Assembly (NCBI GenBank): GCA_016295615.1
Contig: JAEDKW010000004.1
Location: 1 to 32,473, forward strand
Direction: 5' to 3'
Source of the DNA: Oscillospiraceae bacterium
GTDB taxonomy: Bacteria; Bacillota; Clostridia; Oscillospirales; Oscillospiraceae
Length of the DNA stretch: 32,473 bases
Part shown: piece by piece, positions 15,098 to 23,252 of the stretch
Layout of the letters: each line of letters begins with the position of its first letter
Position numbering within the stretch: position 1 is the stretch's first letter
Notes under the pieces: model-generated
Database searches by the model: none
What the model saw: only the letters and a program-made list of their open reading frames with translations
Told to the model about the DNA's origin: nothing
Made by a program: the position numbers and the translations under genes

Positions 15098-17692
15098 TTA
15101 CTGCTCCTGATTTGTCCCGCGACCGGTGTTGAGCAGCCAGTCAAGGAAGGAGCCGTTTTGGTCCTCTTCGCCGTTTTCCCCATCCTCGCTGTCCTGATCG
15201 TCAGAATCGGGATCATCGGAAGGCCAAAACGGGAAAAGGCTACTGTGCGTGGTACACATACCGTGCTCCATCAAGTCGCTGTACAGCTTCACGCTGCCGT
15301 CGTTCGCCGCGACAGGAGTGCCCAGCGGCATTTCCGTGATCAGACCGTCCTCTATCTGCGCTTCATAGGTCGCCGCTTCCGCAGCGGTGAGCGGCTGATA
15401 CAGCAGCGAGCGCGTGTAGCCCCACGCCTCCGACACATTCGGCTGGCTCAGATCAAGCGCGGAGACCGTCGACGTAACGGGGCAGAAATCCGATGCGAGC
15501 ATCCCGGTCTCGGAGCAGACCGCGACTGTGATGTGCGCATCGCAGGTCAGCACGGGAGCCGAACCGTTTGCGACCTTAACCGTGTGCGTTGCCGGGCAGG
15601 AGGAACCTGCCAGAAGCCCCGTCTGCGAGCAGACCGTAACGCTCACCAGGTCGTTTGCGCTCACGTTGAAGTCCTTATTGGGAAGCCCTGCGTGGACCTC
15701 GCTCATGACCTTCTTCCACAGGGTCGCCGCCGGGTTGCCCGAAGCGACAATGCGCGTGGGCGTATCGTAGCCGACCCATACGGCGCCGGTATAGTACGGC
15801 GTAAGACCGACAAAGTAACGGTCGCAGTTGCTGTTGGTCGAGCCGGTCTTACCGGCGATGGTCATACCGGAGAATGCCGCGCCGGTACCGGTACCGCCCG
15901 CGCTGTTGACAACGCCCTTCAAAAGCTCGATCATCGAATAGGCGGTGCTTTCCTTCATCGCAACGTGGGACTCGCTCTTGTTGTCAAGGATCGTCTTGCC
16001 GTTGTGATCCTTGACCTCGATATAGGTGCGCGGCACGGTATAGATGCCGTTGTTGGCAAAGGAGGAATAAGCCGCCGCCATTTCAAGCGTCGTCACGCCG
16101 CGGCTCAGACCGCCCAGCGCCAAAGCGCCGGCCGCGGTAATATCGTCGCCGGTGAGCGTCGTAAAGTTAAGCCTGTCCGTCATGAAGGCGTAGGACGCCG
16201 ACGGCGTCAGCGCCTGCAGCACACGCACCGCCGTGGGGTTGGCGGAAAAGCGCACCGCGTCCTGCAGCGTGATGATGCCCTTGTAGCCGGAATAGGCATT
16301 CACCGGCCAGATATACTCATTTCCGGTGTTTCCCATCATCGTCACGGGATAATCGTCGATCACGGATGCAGGCGTGATCACGCCGGCGTCAATGGCAGGG
16401 GCATAGACGGAAAGCGGCTTGATCGCAGAGCCGCAGGGGCGGGGATTGACGGCATAGCTCCATTCAAACGCGCCGCCGCGCTCGCCCACGCGACCGGCAA
16501 GCGCCACCACATCGCCCGTGGTGTTGTCGATGATCGTCATGCCGGACTGGAGCTGCTCGCCCTTGGCGGAGGTGTAGTCCAGGTTGCTGCGCTCGCCGTA
16601 GATCCTTTCCACGATCTCCTGGATCTCGGGATCGACCGTGCAGTAGATCTCATAGCCGCCGGTGTAAAGCATGTCCTTGGCAACGTTCGCGCTGTATCCG
16701 AGCTGCTCCACCAGATCGCTGACGACATCGTTGAAGACCTGCTCGACAAAGTAGGAATCATAGGTCGTGTTCGCCGCGCTGATCTCGGCTTCCCTGTCGG
16801 TGGGAACGTAATCCTCGTCCCAGACAAACACCAGCTTTTCGTTCAGCGCCTCCTCATACTCCGCATCGTCCAGATAGCCCAGCTCGTGCATCTTGTAGAG
16901 CACGGTCTCCTGGCGCTCCTTGTTCTTCTCGCGGTAGGTCTTCCCGCTGTTGAGCGTACCCCGGCGGGAGGGGTCGTACAGGGAGGGATACTGCGTGATG
17001 CCGACGATGGCCGCGCCCTCCGCGACGGTCAGGTCGCCGACGTCCTTTCCGAAGTAGACCTCGGACGCCGCCTGAATGCCGCTGGCGCCGTTGCCGAAAT
17101 AGACCAGATTCAAATAAAGCTCCAGCACCTCTTCACGGGAATAGTTCTCCGCAAAGCGAAGCGCGCGGAAGATCTCCAGCACCTTGCGCCGGATCGTCAC
17201 CTCGTTGTCGCCCGTGAGGTTCTTGATGACCTGCTGCGTGATCGTGGAGCCGCCGCGGGTCGAGTCGCTGCCGCGCAGCATGTCGAAAACGGAGCGCGCC
17301 GTGCTCTTCCAGTCCACGCCGTGGTGCTCAAAGAACCGCTGGTCCTCAATGGAAACCAGCGCCTGCCAGACATGGTCGGGAATATCTTCAAAATCCACCA
17401 GCGTGCGGTTTTCCAGACCGTGGATCTTCGTCAGCTCCTCCCACTCGCCCGTCGTCCTGTTCTGATAGTAGACCGTGGAGCTTTGCTTGAGCGTATAGGC
17501 TGACGCATCCACGTCCAGCTCCGGCTCAAGCGCCGTATGGACGTAAATCATGAAAATGCCGAAAAACATCAGGCATGTCGCAAACCCGATCGCAAGGATC
17601 GTTCCGAGGATCATGCCGAGCCTGCCCTTCTGCGCGGTGCCGCTTTTCCGGGGTCTCCTTCGCGGATCCCGCTCCTCACGATACTCACTCAT
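15098..17692 (-). CDS. Class A penicillin-binding protein (PBP1a-like)
   Basis: An 864-residue bifunctional peptidoglycan synthase. A basic cytoplasmic tail (1-24) and one membrane helix (26-50) precede the GT51 glycosyltransferase domain, with catalytic Glu116 in SIEDQRFFEHHG and GGSTITQQVIKN (147-158). The transpeptidase domain has SxxK as SAIK (Ser422-Lys425), SxN as SAN (483-485) and KTG (615-617). After about residue 690 two cysteine-containing repeats (VTVCSQTGLLAGSSCPAT and VAVCSETGMLASDFCPVT) precede an acidic, probably disordered tail. The frame opens at 17896, but ATG 17692 has a near-perfect AAAGGAGGTGG ribosome site and gives the expected short cytoplasmic tail. It is a monocistronic leftward gene. 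Confidence 0.95.
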   Translation of the reverse strand: MSEYREERDPRRRPRKSGTAQKGRLGMILGTILAIGFATCLMFFGIFMIYVHTALEPELDVDASAYTLKQSSTVYYQNRTTGEWEELTKIHGLENRTLVDFEDIPDHVWQALVSIEDQRFFEHHGVDWKSTARSVFDMLRGSDSTRGGSTITQQVIKNLTGDNEVTIRRKVLEIFRALRFAENYSREEVLELYLNLVYFGNGASGIQAASEVYFGKDVGDLTVAEGAAIVGITQYPSLYDPSRRGTLNSGKTYREKNKERQETVLYKMHELGYLDDAEYEEALNEKLVFVWDEDYVPTDREAEISAANTTYDSYFVEQVFNDVVSDLVEQLGYSANVAKDMLYTGGYEIYCTVDPEIQEIVERIYGERSNLDYTSAKGEQLQSGMTIIDNTTGDVVALAGRVGERGGAFEWSYAVNPRPCGSAIKPLSVYAPAIDAGVITPASVIDDYPVTMMGNTGNEYIWPVNAYSGYKGIITLQDAVRFSANPTAVRVLQALTPSASYAFMTDRLNFTTLTGDDITAAGALALGGLSRGVTTLEMAAAYSSFANNGIYTVPRTYIEVKDHNGKTILDNKSESHVAMKESTAYSMIELLKGVVNSAGGTGTGAAFSGMTIAGKTGSTNSNCDRYFVGLTPYYTGAVWVGYDTPTRIVASGNPAATLWKKVMSEVHAGLPNKDFNVSANDLVSVTVCSQTGLLAGSSCPATHTVKVANGSAPVLTCDAHITVAVCSETGMLASDFCPVTSTVSALDLSQPNVSEAWGYTRSLLYQPLTAAEAATYEAQIEDGLITEMPLGTPVAANDGSVKLYSDLMEHGMCTTHSSLFPFWPSDDPDSDDQDSEDGENGEEDQNGSFLDWLLNTGRGTNQEQ

Positions 17693-17890
17693 TGCGGCCA
17701 CCTCCTTTGTAAAACTGAAAAATCTGTATCGCAGACCATAATACAACAAATATATTGTAACATGCCTGTCAAGAAAATTTCCACTCGCATTTTGCCGAAA
17801 AAGTTTTCCTTTTCGCGATTCTCTTCTGATTTCTGCCGTCTTTTTCCCGGCAAAGCGCTCTCTTTCCCTCTTTTTCCCTGTTTGTATTTC

Positions 17891-17919
17891 TTGCAATCAG
17901 ACGCAAACTAATGTATACT
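17891..17919 (+). promoter_or_regulatory. Promoter of the DUF1292 gene
   Basis: -35 TTGCAA (17891-17896), a 17-base spacer, -10 TATACT (17914-17919), about 23 bases before the start codon region. Confidence 0.65.
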
Positions 17920-17948
17920 GATGACACCAAACAACAGGAGGTACTCCC

Positions 17949-18245
17949 ATGAGTGAGGAATTCGGTCCCAATTTCATTACCCTGACCGATGAAGACGGCA
18001 ACGACATCGAACTGGAGTATGTTGACGCGCTGGAATATAACGGTACGACCTATATGGCGTTCTTCCCCGTGGTCGAGGAAGGCGAGGAGGACAAGGAGGA
18101 CGACGAGGAATACGGTCTTGTGATCCTCAAGTCCGAAACGGAAAACGGCGAGGAGCTGCTCGTGACCATCATGGACGAGGAGGAGCTCAACACCGTGTAC
18201 GAAAAGTTCATGGAACAGATCCTCGAGGATGAGGATTCGCAGTAA
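17949..18245 (+). CDS. DUF1292 domain protein (YrzB-like)
   Basis: A 98-residue, strongly acidic soluble protein. The family pattern is clear: ITLTDEDGNDIELEYVDALE, then YMAFFPV (mid-protein), a run of Glu/Asp (EEGEEDKEDDEEYG), then VILKSE and a C-terminal helix with DEEELNTVYEKF. DUF1292 proteins are short Firmicutes proteins of unknown role, often near Holliday-junction resolvase or alanyl-tRNA synthetase genes, which are not in this window. The ribosome site AGGAGG is 7 bases before ATG 17949. It is followed directly by the promoter of the structured RNA. Confidence 0.85.
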   Translation: MSEEFGPNFITLTDEDGNDIELEYVDALEYNGTTYMAFFPVVEEGEEDKEDDEEYGLVILKSETENGEELLVTIMDEEELNTVYEKFMEQILEDEDSQ

Positions 18246-18251
18246 TTGCGA

Positions 18252-18280
18252 CGGACTTTTCACCGGGCGCGCGGTATACT
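18252..18280 (+). promoter_or_regulatory. Promoter of the structured RNA (6S-like)
   Basis: -35 CGGACT (18252-18257; keeps the GAC core), a 17-base spacer, and -10 TATACT (18275-18280). It starts 7 bases after the DUF1292 stop. The transcript would begin near 18287. Confidence 0.5.
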
Positions 18281-18286
18281 AAAAAA

Positions 18287-18552
18287 GCAGTGTTTCAAAC
18301 GGCGCTCTGCCTGTGATATCCATGCCCTGCGTGGTGCGTGATAGACTCTATATAAACCCACATTTCGTCATACGGGACGCTGGTACGCTCCGGTGGTTTG
18401 CAGGCCTCCCGACTGCATTTCGCGGTTGGACGTTGGAAGCAGTAAAGCCGGACAGAGGCGACCCACCTGCAATTCATGTGCAGGTTTGACGGGGTCTACA
18501 CGGCCAACGCGGGGTATCTGTTTTGCGCTGCGCTCACTTTTTGTCATGTTGC
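18287..18552 (+). ncRNA. ssrS: Structured RNA, most likely 6S RNA
   Basis: There is no coding frame here. The stretch folds into a rod whose ends pair: GCAGTG (18287-18292) with CGCTGC (18536-18541), CAAAC with GTTTTG, ATGCCC with GGGTAT, GCGTGGT with GCCAACGC (one bulge), and TAGACTC with GGGTCTA. A small hairpin (ACCTGC...GCAGGT) sits in the 3' half, at the place where 6S RNA has one, and GGTGGTTTGCAGGCCTCC and CGCGGTTGG resemble parts I associate with 6S RNA. It ends in TTTTT (18548-18552). 6S RNA binds RNA polymerase holoenzyme in stationary phase. It is longer than the usual 180-200 bases, and I place the ends only by pairing, so the type is probable, not certain. Confidence 0.6.
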
Positions 18553-18598
18553 ACAAAAAAATTTTTTGTTTTTCTACATGCAATTTGACGAAAAAAGT

Positions 18599-18627
18599 TT
18601 GCGCTTTGTTCGCGTTTCATGTAAAAT
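18599..18627 (+). promoter_or_regulatory. Promoter of the ssnA-ygfK operon
   Basis: -35 TTGCGC (18599-18604), a 17-base spacer, -10 TAAAAT (18622-18627). The start would be near 18634, giving a leader of about 155 bases that contains the folded RNA at 18642-18765. An AT-rich stretch (18553-18598) lies just upstream. Confidence 0.65.
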
Positions 18628-18641
18628 ATTTTTGTAAATTC

Positions 18642-18765
18642 AGATTGATGGCTGCAACGAAGTGCTTCGCGCACGGGCTGTAACGATCACTCTCGCGTTG
18701 AAAGAGAGTGCTTGTGTCCGTGTGGTCGGAAGCGCTTTTCTTTTTTGCCGGATCGTAATCAATCT
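18642..18765 (+). promoter_or_regulatory. Folded leader RNA before ssnA, candidate riboswitch
   Basis: The ssnA leader can fold into one long rod of four helices. P1 is AGATTGAT (18642-18649) with ATCAATCT (18758-18765), 8 perfect pairs. P2 is GAAGTGCTTC (18659-18668) with GAAGCGCTTT (18729-18738), 10 pairs with two G-U. P3 is CGCACGG (18670-18676) with CCGTGTG (18718-18724), 7 pairs. P4 is CACTCTC (18688-18694) with GAGAGTG (18704-18710), with a 9-base loop. Internal loops separate P1/P2 and P3/P4. A T-tract (18736-18746, one C inside) follows P2, so a terminator-like alternative is possible. The ssnA ribosome site is 10-15 bases after P1. I do not recognise a known riboswitch class. Confidence 0.55.
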
Positions 18766-18790
18766 CAAACATCCAGGAGGAGGCAGTATT

Positions 18791-20134
18791 ATGAATCTTA
18801 TCACCAACGGCAGACTCATCACCCGTGACAGCGAGGGAAAGGGCTACTACGAACACGGCGCCGTCGCCTATGAAGGCGCAACGATCGTCGAAGTCGGCGA
18901 GGAGAGCGCACTGCGCGCCAAGTACCCCGGCGCCGAGATCATCGACGCCAAGGGCGGCGTGATCATGCCCGCGCTCATCAATGCTCACACGCACATCTAT
19001 TCCGCGCTTGCCCGCGGTCTTTCGATCGTCGGCAACAACCCCACCAATTTCTATGAGGTGCTCGACGGCACCTGGTGGGCGATCGACCGCAAGCTGATGA
19101 TGGACGGCACGAAGGCATCCGCCACCGCACTTTACATCGACTCCATCAAACAGGGCGTGACGACGATCTTCGACCATCACGCCTCCTACGGCGAGATCCC
19201 CGGCACGCTCCACACCATCGCCGAGGAAAGCAAGCGTCTTGGTCTGCGCTCCTGCCTCTGCTATGAGGTCTCCGACCGCGACGGCGAGGAAAAGTGCCTG
19301 CAGGCCATTCAAGAAAACGCCGACTTCATCACCGAGTGCGAAAAGAACAAGGACCCCATGCTCGCTGCCATGTTCGGCGGACACGCCCTGTTCACGATCT
19401 CCGACAAGACCTTTGACCGCATGGTCGAGGCGAACAACGGCCGCACCGGCTACCACATCCACGTTTCCGAGGGCATGAACGACGTGTACGACTCTCTTCA
19501 GAACTACGGCCGCCGTCCCGTGCAGCGTTTGCAGGATCACGGCATCCTCGGCGAAAAGACCATCCTCGGTCACTGCATCCATGTCAACACCGCTGAAATG
19601 GAGATCATCCGGGAAACCGGCACGATGGTCGTCAACAATCCCGAGAGCAACATGGGCAACGCCATCGGCATCTGCCCGGTGCTGCAGCTCTACAAGCGCG
19701 GCATCCTGCTCGGCATGGGCACCGACGCCTACACGAACGACATGCTGGAGTCCCTCAAGGTCGCCCTCTGCTCCCAGCGCAGCCAGAACTGCCTGCCGAA
19801 CGTCGGCTGGTGCGAAGTGACCGACATGCTTTTCAAGAACAACGCCAAAATCGGCGAGAAGTACTTCCCCGCAACGCTCGGCGTTCTCAAAGCCGGCGCC
19901 GCCGCCGACATCATTGTCATGGATTACAAGCCGTTCACCCCGTTCTCCGACGAGAACATCGACGGTCACATGATCTTCGGCATGACCGGACGCCAGTGCC
20001 AGACCACGATCGCCGCCGGCAAGCTCCTGATGAAGGACCGCGTGCTCGTCGGCATCGATGAAGAAGCCGAGAACGCGCACATCCTCGAAGCCGCCAAGAA
20101 GCTTTGGGGCTCTCTCAACAACAGACAGTATTAA
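18791..20134 (+). CDS. ssnA: SsnA-type aminohydrolase
   Basis: A 447-residue metal-dependent hydrolase of the amidohydrolase superfamily. Metal and substrate ligands are visible: NAHTHIY (His66, His68), YHIHVSEG (His222, His224, Glu227), LGHCIHVN (His261, His264) and GMGTDAY (Asp312). The length and order match SsnA, a putative aminohydrolase found with ygfK and molybdenum hydroxylase genes in purine/urate-degrading bacteria, where it is thought to open or deaminate the purine-derived ring. The exact substrate is not established by the sequence. ATG 18791 has GGAGGAGG 9 bases ahead. It is the first gene behind the folded leader; ygfK follows after 44 bases. Confidence 0.9.
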   Translation: MNLITNGRLITRDSEGKGYYEHGAVAYEGATIVEVGEESALRAKYPGAEIIDAKGGVIMPALINAHTHIYSALARGLSIVGNNPTNFYEVLDGTWWAIDRKLMMDGTKASATALYIDSIKQGVTTIFDHHASYGEIPGTLHTIAEESKRLGLRSCLCYEVSDRDGEEKCLQAIQENADFITECEKNKDPMLAAMFGGHALFTISDKTFDRMVEANNGRTGYHIHVSEGMNDVYDSLQNYGRRPVQRLQDHGILGEKTILGHCIHVNTAEMEIIRETGTMVVNNPESNMGNAIGICPVLQLYKRGILLGMGTDAYTNDMLESLKVALCSQRSQNCLPNVGWCEVTDMLFKNNAKIGEKYFPATLGVLKAGAAADIIVMDYKPFTPFSDENIDGHMIFGMTGRQCQTTIAAGKLLMKDRVLVGIDEEAENAHILEAAKKLWGSLNNRQY

Positions 20135-20178
20135 ACCAAGTCTCATCAAGTCTCATTGCACAGAAAGGAGAACTTCCC

Positions 20179-23130
20179 ATGTCTGAAAAAATGTACCCCA
20201 TTCCCTTTAAGTCTTTGATGAACTGGGTGGTCACCGAATACGTCCAGAGCGGCGATATCTTCGGTATCCACAAGCAGTACAAAGCCAACGGCAAGAGCCT
20301 GCCCATTTTCGGCGAGCGCATTGAAACGCCGTTCGGTCCCGCAGCCGGTCCCAACAGCCAGCTCGCGCAGAACATCATCGCCTCCTATGTCGCCGGCGCC
20401 CGCTTCTTTGAAGTCAAGACCGTACAGAAGATGGACGGCGCGGAGCTTGCCGCCTGTGTGCCCCGTCCCTGCATTCTCGCCGCTGACGAAGGCTACAACC
20501 AGGAGTGGTCCACGGAGCTGACCGTCCAGCAGGCGCAGGACGAGTACATCAAGGCCTGGTGCGCGCTCAAGGTCCTCGCCAAGGTCTACGGCTTCGGCGA
20601 TCCCGACGGGTTCGTGTTCAACATGTCCGTCGGCTACGATCTGGAAGGCATCAAGGGCAGGAAGGTCAACACCTATATCGAGAACATGAAGGACGCGAGC
20701 AAGACGTCCCAGTTCAAGGAGTGCAAGAAGGTCCTCACCGAAATGTTCCCCGAGGAGAAGGACTTTATCGCCGCCATCTCCCCCAACGTTTCCCGCAGCG
20801 TGACCGTCTCCACGCTCCACGGCTGCCCGCCGCAGGAGATCGAGCGCATCACCTCCTACCTCCTGCAGGAAAAGCACCTGCACGCTTTTGTCAAGTGCAA
20901 TCCGACCATCCTCGGCTACAAGACCGCGCGCAGCATCCTCGACAGCATGGGGTATGACTACATCGTCTTTGACGAGCATCACTTCAACGAGGATCTCCAG
21001 TGGGAGGATGCCGTCCCCATGTTCGAGCGCCTGCAGAAGCTCGCCGACAAGCTCGGTCTTACCTTCGGTCTCAAGCTCTCCAACACCTTCCCCGTCGACA
21101 CCACCCGCGGCGAGCTGCCCAACGACGAGATGTACATGTCCGGCCGCAGCCTCTTCCCGCTGACCATTGAGATGTGCAGCCGCATTGCCCGCCAGTTCAA
21201 TGGCAAGATGCGCATTTCCTTCGCCGGCGGCGCCGATTACTTCAACTGCGACAAGCTCTTTGCTGCCGGTATTTGGCCGATCACCTGCGCCACCACGATC
21301 CTCAAGCCCGGTGGCTACAACCGCCTCTATCAGATGGTCAAGAAGGTCGAGGATATGCCCTACAAGGCATTCGCCGGCAATGATCCCGCCGCCATTTCCG
21401 ACCTTGCCGCCTCCGCGCTGCACGACTTCCACCATGTAAAGCCCATCAAGCCCATCCCCTCCCGCAAGAGCGAGGAGCAGGTCCCCTGGATCGACTGCTT
21501 TATCGCGCCGTGCAAGGGCGGCTGCCCCATCTCCCAGGATATCCCTGAGTACATTGAGCTGTGCCGCAAGGGACTGTACGGTCCCGCGCTCAAGCTCATC
21601 ACCGAAAAGAACGCCCTGCCGTTCATCACCGGCACCATCTGCGCGCACCGCTGCCAGGGCAAGTGCTCGCGCAACTTCTACGACGAGTCCATCCGCATCC
21701 GCGACACCAAGCTCGTTGCCGCCGAAAACGGCTACAACGCCCTTATGGCTTCCATCAGGAAGCCCGCGCGTGTCGAGGGCAAGAAGGTCGCCATCGTCGG
21801 CGGCGGTCCGACCGGTATCTCTGCCGCTTACTTCCTCGGCCGTGAAGGCATTGACGTCACGATCTTCGAGCGCGAGCGCAAGCTCGGCGGCGTGCCCCGT
21901 TATGTCATCCCCGCCTTCCGCATCACGGACGAAGCCATCGACAAGGATATCGCACTGATGATGCAGTACGGCGTCGAGGTCAAGCTCGGCAAGCCCGCTC
22001 CCTCCGTCGAAGCGCTCAAGAAGATGGGCTACACCCATATTCTCATGGCGACCGGCGCCTGGAAGCCCGGCAAGCTCGACATCGAGGGCAATGTCCAGGG
22101 CGTCATCGAGTGGATGAAGAAGATGAAAAAGCAGGTCAAGCCCTGCCTGAAGGGCAACGTTGTTGTCGTCGGCGCGGGCAACACCGCGATGGACGCCGCC
22201 CGCGTTGCCAAGCGCATGGGCGCGCACTCCACCATCCTCTACCGCCGCACCAAGAAGTTCATGCCCGCCGATGAGCACGAGCTCCAGCTCGCCATCGACG
22301 AGGGTGTTGAGTTCGTGGAGCTCGCCGCTCCTGTCAAGCAGGCTAAGGGCATGCTCCTTTGCGACAGGATGGTTCTCGGCGAGCCTGACGCCTCCGGTCG
22401 CCGCAGCCCCGTTAAGAGCGGTGAACAGTTCTCCATCCCCTGCGATCTCGTGATCTCCGCTGTCGGCGAGCAGGTCGATTCCGACCTCATGGCCGCCAAC
22501 GGCATCGAGATGGGCAAGAAGGGACCCGCATTCGAGACCAACGTTCCCGGCGTTTACTGCGCAGGCGACGCGCACCGCGGTCCCGCGACCGTCGTTGAGG
22601 GCATCGCCGACGCCGCGCGCTTCGCCGAGGTCGTCATCGGTCATCCCCATGTCTACGATATCCCCGCCGAGGCCAACGCTTCCACAGCGGACACCATTGC
22701 CAAGAAGGGCATTTTGAAGATGTCCGCTCAGGCCTGCTGTGAGGGTGAGCGCTGCCTGCAGTGCTCCACCGTCTGCGAGAACTGTGTTGACTCCTGCCCG
22801 AACCGCAGCAACATCTCCATCAAGATGGCGGACGGCTCTCACCAGATCGTCCATGTGGACAAGATGTGCAACGAGTGCGGCAACTGCACGCAGTTCTGCC
22901 CCTATGCCTCCGAGCCGTGCCACGACAAGTTCACCATCTTCCAGACGAAGGAGGATATGGACGAGAGCGACAACGCCGGCGTCCTCTTCCTCGGCGGCGA
23001 CAAGGTTCGTCTGCGCCTGACGGATGTGAAGGAATACGACCTCGGCTCCTGCGACAACGACCTGCCGGTCGAGCTGGAAGCCCTGATCCTGACCATCCGC
23101 GACAAGTACAGCTACCTGTACGAGGAATAA
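20179..23130 (+). CDS. ygfK: YgfK-type flavin/iron-sulfur oxidoreductase (putative selenate reductase subunit)
   Basis: A 983-residue multidomain electron-transfer protein. The N-terminal about 430 residues form a dihydroorotate/dihydropyrimidine dehydrogenase-like barrel (TPFGPAAGPNSQLAQN, then NTFPVDTTRG). A GltD-like half follows: a cysteine cluster (CFIAPCKGGCP, then CAHRCQGKC), an FAD loop IVGGGPTGISAAYFLGREG, and an NAD(P)H loop VVVGAGNTAMDAARVAKRMG. The C-terminus has a ferredoxin pair (CLQCSTVCENCVDSCP and CNECGNCTQFCPY). YgfK is named a selenate reductase subunit in E. coli but occurs mainly in purine/urate gene sets; a role in reducing a purine or pyrimidine-like intermediate is inferred. 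ATG 20179 has AAAGGAG 8 bases ahead, coupled with ssnA. Two hairpins follow it. Confidence 0.9.
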   Translation: MSEKMYPIPFKSLMNWVVTEYVQSGDIFGIHKQYKANGKSLPIFGERIETPFGPAAGPNSQLAQNIIASYVAGARFFEVKTVQKMDGAELAACVPRPCILAADEGYNQEWSTELTVQQAQDEYIKAWCALKVLAKVYGFGDPDGFVFNMSVGYDLEGIKGRKVNTYIENMKDASKTSQFKECKKVLTEMFPEEKDFIAAISPNVSRSVTVSTLHGCPPQEIERITSYLLQEKHLHAFVKCNPTILGYKTARSILDSMGYDYIVFDEHHFNEDLQWEDAVPMFERLQKLADKLGLTFGLKLSNTFPVDTTRGELPNDEMYMSGRSLFPLTIEMCSRIARQFNGKMRISFAGGADYFNCDKLFAAGIWPITCATTILKPGGYNRLYQMVKKVEDMPYKAFAGNDPAAISDLAASALHDFHHVKPIKPIPSRKSEEQVPWIDCFIAPCKGGCPISQDIPEYIELCRKGLYGPALKLITEKNALPFITGTICAHRCQGKCSRNFYDESIRIRDTKLVAAENGYNALMASIRKPARVEGKKVAIVGGGPTGISAAYFLGREGIDVTIFERERKLGGVPRYVIPAFRITDEAIDKDIALMMQYGVEVKLGKPAPSVEALKKMGYTHILMATGAWKPGKLDIEGNVQGVIEWMKKMKKQVKPCLKGNVVVVGAGNTAMDAARVAKRMGAHSTILYRRTKKFMPADEHELQLAIDEGVEFVELAAPVKQAKGMLLCDRMVLGEPDASGRRSPVKSGEQFSIPCDLVISAVGEQVDSDLMAANGIEMGKKGPAFETNVPGVYCAGDAHRGPATVVEGIADAARFAEVVIGHPHVYDIPAEANASTADTIAKKGILKMSAQACCEGERCLQCSTVCENCVDSCPNRSNISIKMADGSHQIVHVDKMCNECGNCTQFCPYASEPCHDKFTIFQTKEDMDESDNAGVLFLGGDKVRLRLTDVKEYDLGSCDNDLPVELEALILTIRDKYSYLYEE

Positions 23131-23153
23131 GTCCCCCGGCGTGACGGTTCCCA

Positions 23154-23198
23154 AACGGAAAAGGAGAGGCGGCACAGTGCCGCCTCTCCTTTTCCGTT
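23154..23198. terminator. 21-bp perfect hairpin after ygfK (first of two)
   Basis: Arms 23154-23174 and 23178-23198 pair perfectly over 21 bases with a CAG loop. The T-tract is short and interrupted on both strands, so it may be an RNA stability or backup structure more than a plain terminator. Confidence 0.75.
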
Positions 23199-23206
23199 CC
23201 GTACGA

Positions 23207-23241
23207 AAAAAGGGAGCGCCGCAGTGCGGCGCTCCCTTTTT
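23207..23241. terminator. Bidirectional terminator between ygfK and the nucleotidase (second of two)
   Basis: Arms 23207-23222 and 23226-23241 pair perfectly over 16 bases with an AGT loop; five A and five T form the outer pairs, so both converging genes are served. Confidence 0.9.
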
Positions 23242-23252
23242 CAGCGGTTTTC

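Noticed and set aside
15089..17503. An 804-codon open frame antisense to the PBP gene
   Set aside because: Shadow of the GC-rich PBP coding strand; rich in Arg, His and Val, with no recognisable motif or ribosome site.
18287..18552. SRP RNA as the identity of the structured RNA
   Set aside because: GGAAGCAG resembles part of the SRP helix 8 motif, but the preceding GUCAGG-type sequence and GGAA tetraloop context are missing.
18553..18598. A/T hairpin (AAAAAAATTTTTT) as a terminator
   Set aside because: The stem is only A-T pairs; it is more likely an AT-rich upstream element of the ssnA promoter.
18617..20149. A 510-codon open frame antisense to ssnA
   Set aside because: Shadow of ssnA that would also run through the folded leader and promoter.
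20146..23175. A 1009-codon open frame antisense to ygfK
   Set aside because: It mirrors the codon pattern of the GC-rich ygfK gene and has low-complexity Val/Gly/Asp-rich sequence with no domain; ygfK itself shows clear domains and a ribosome site.
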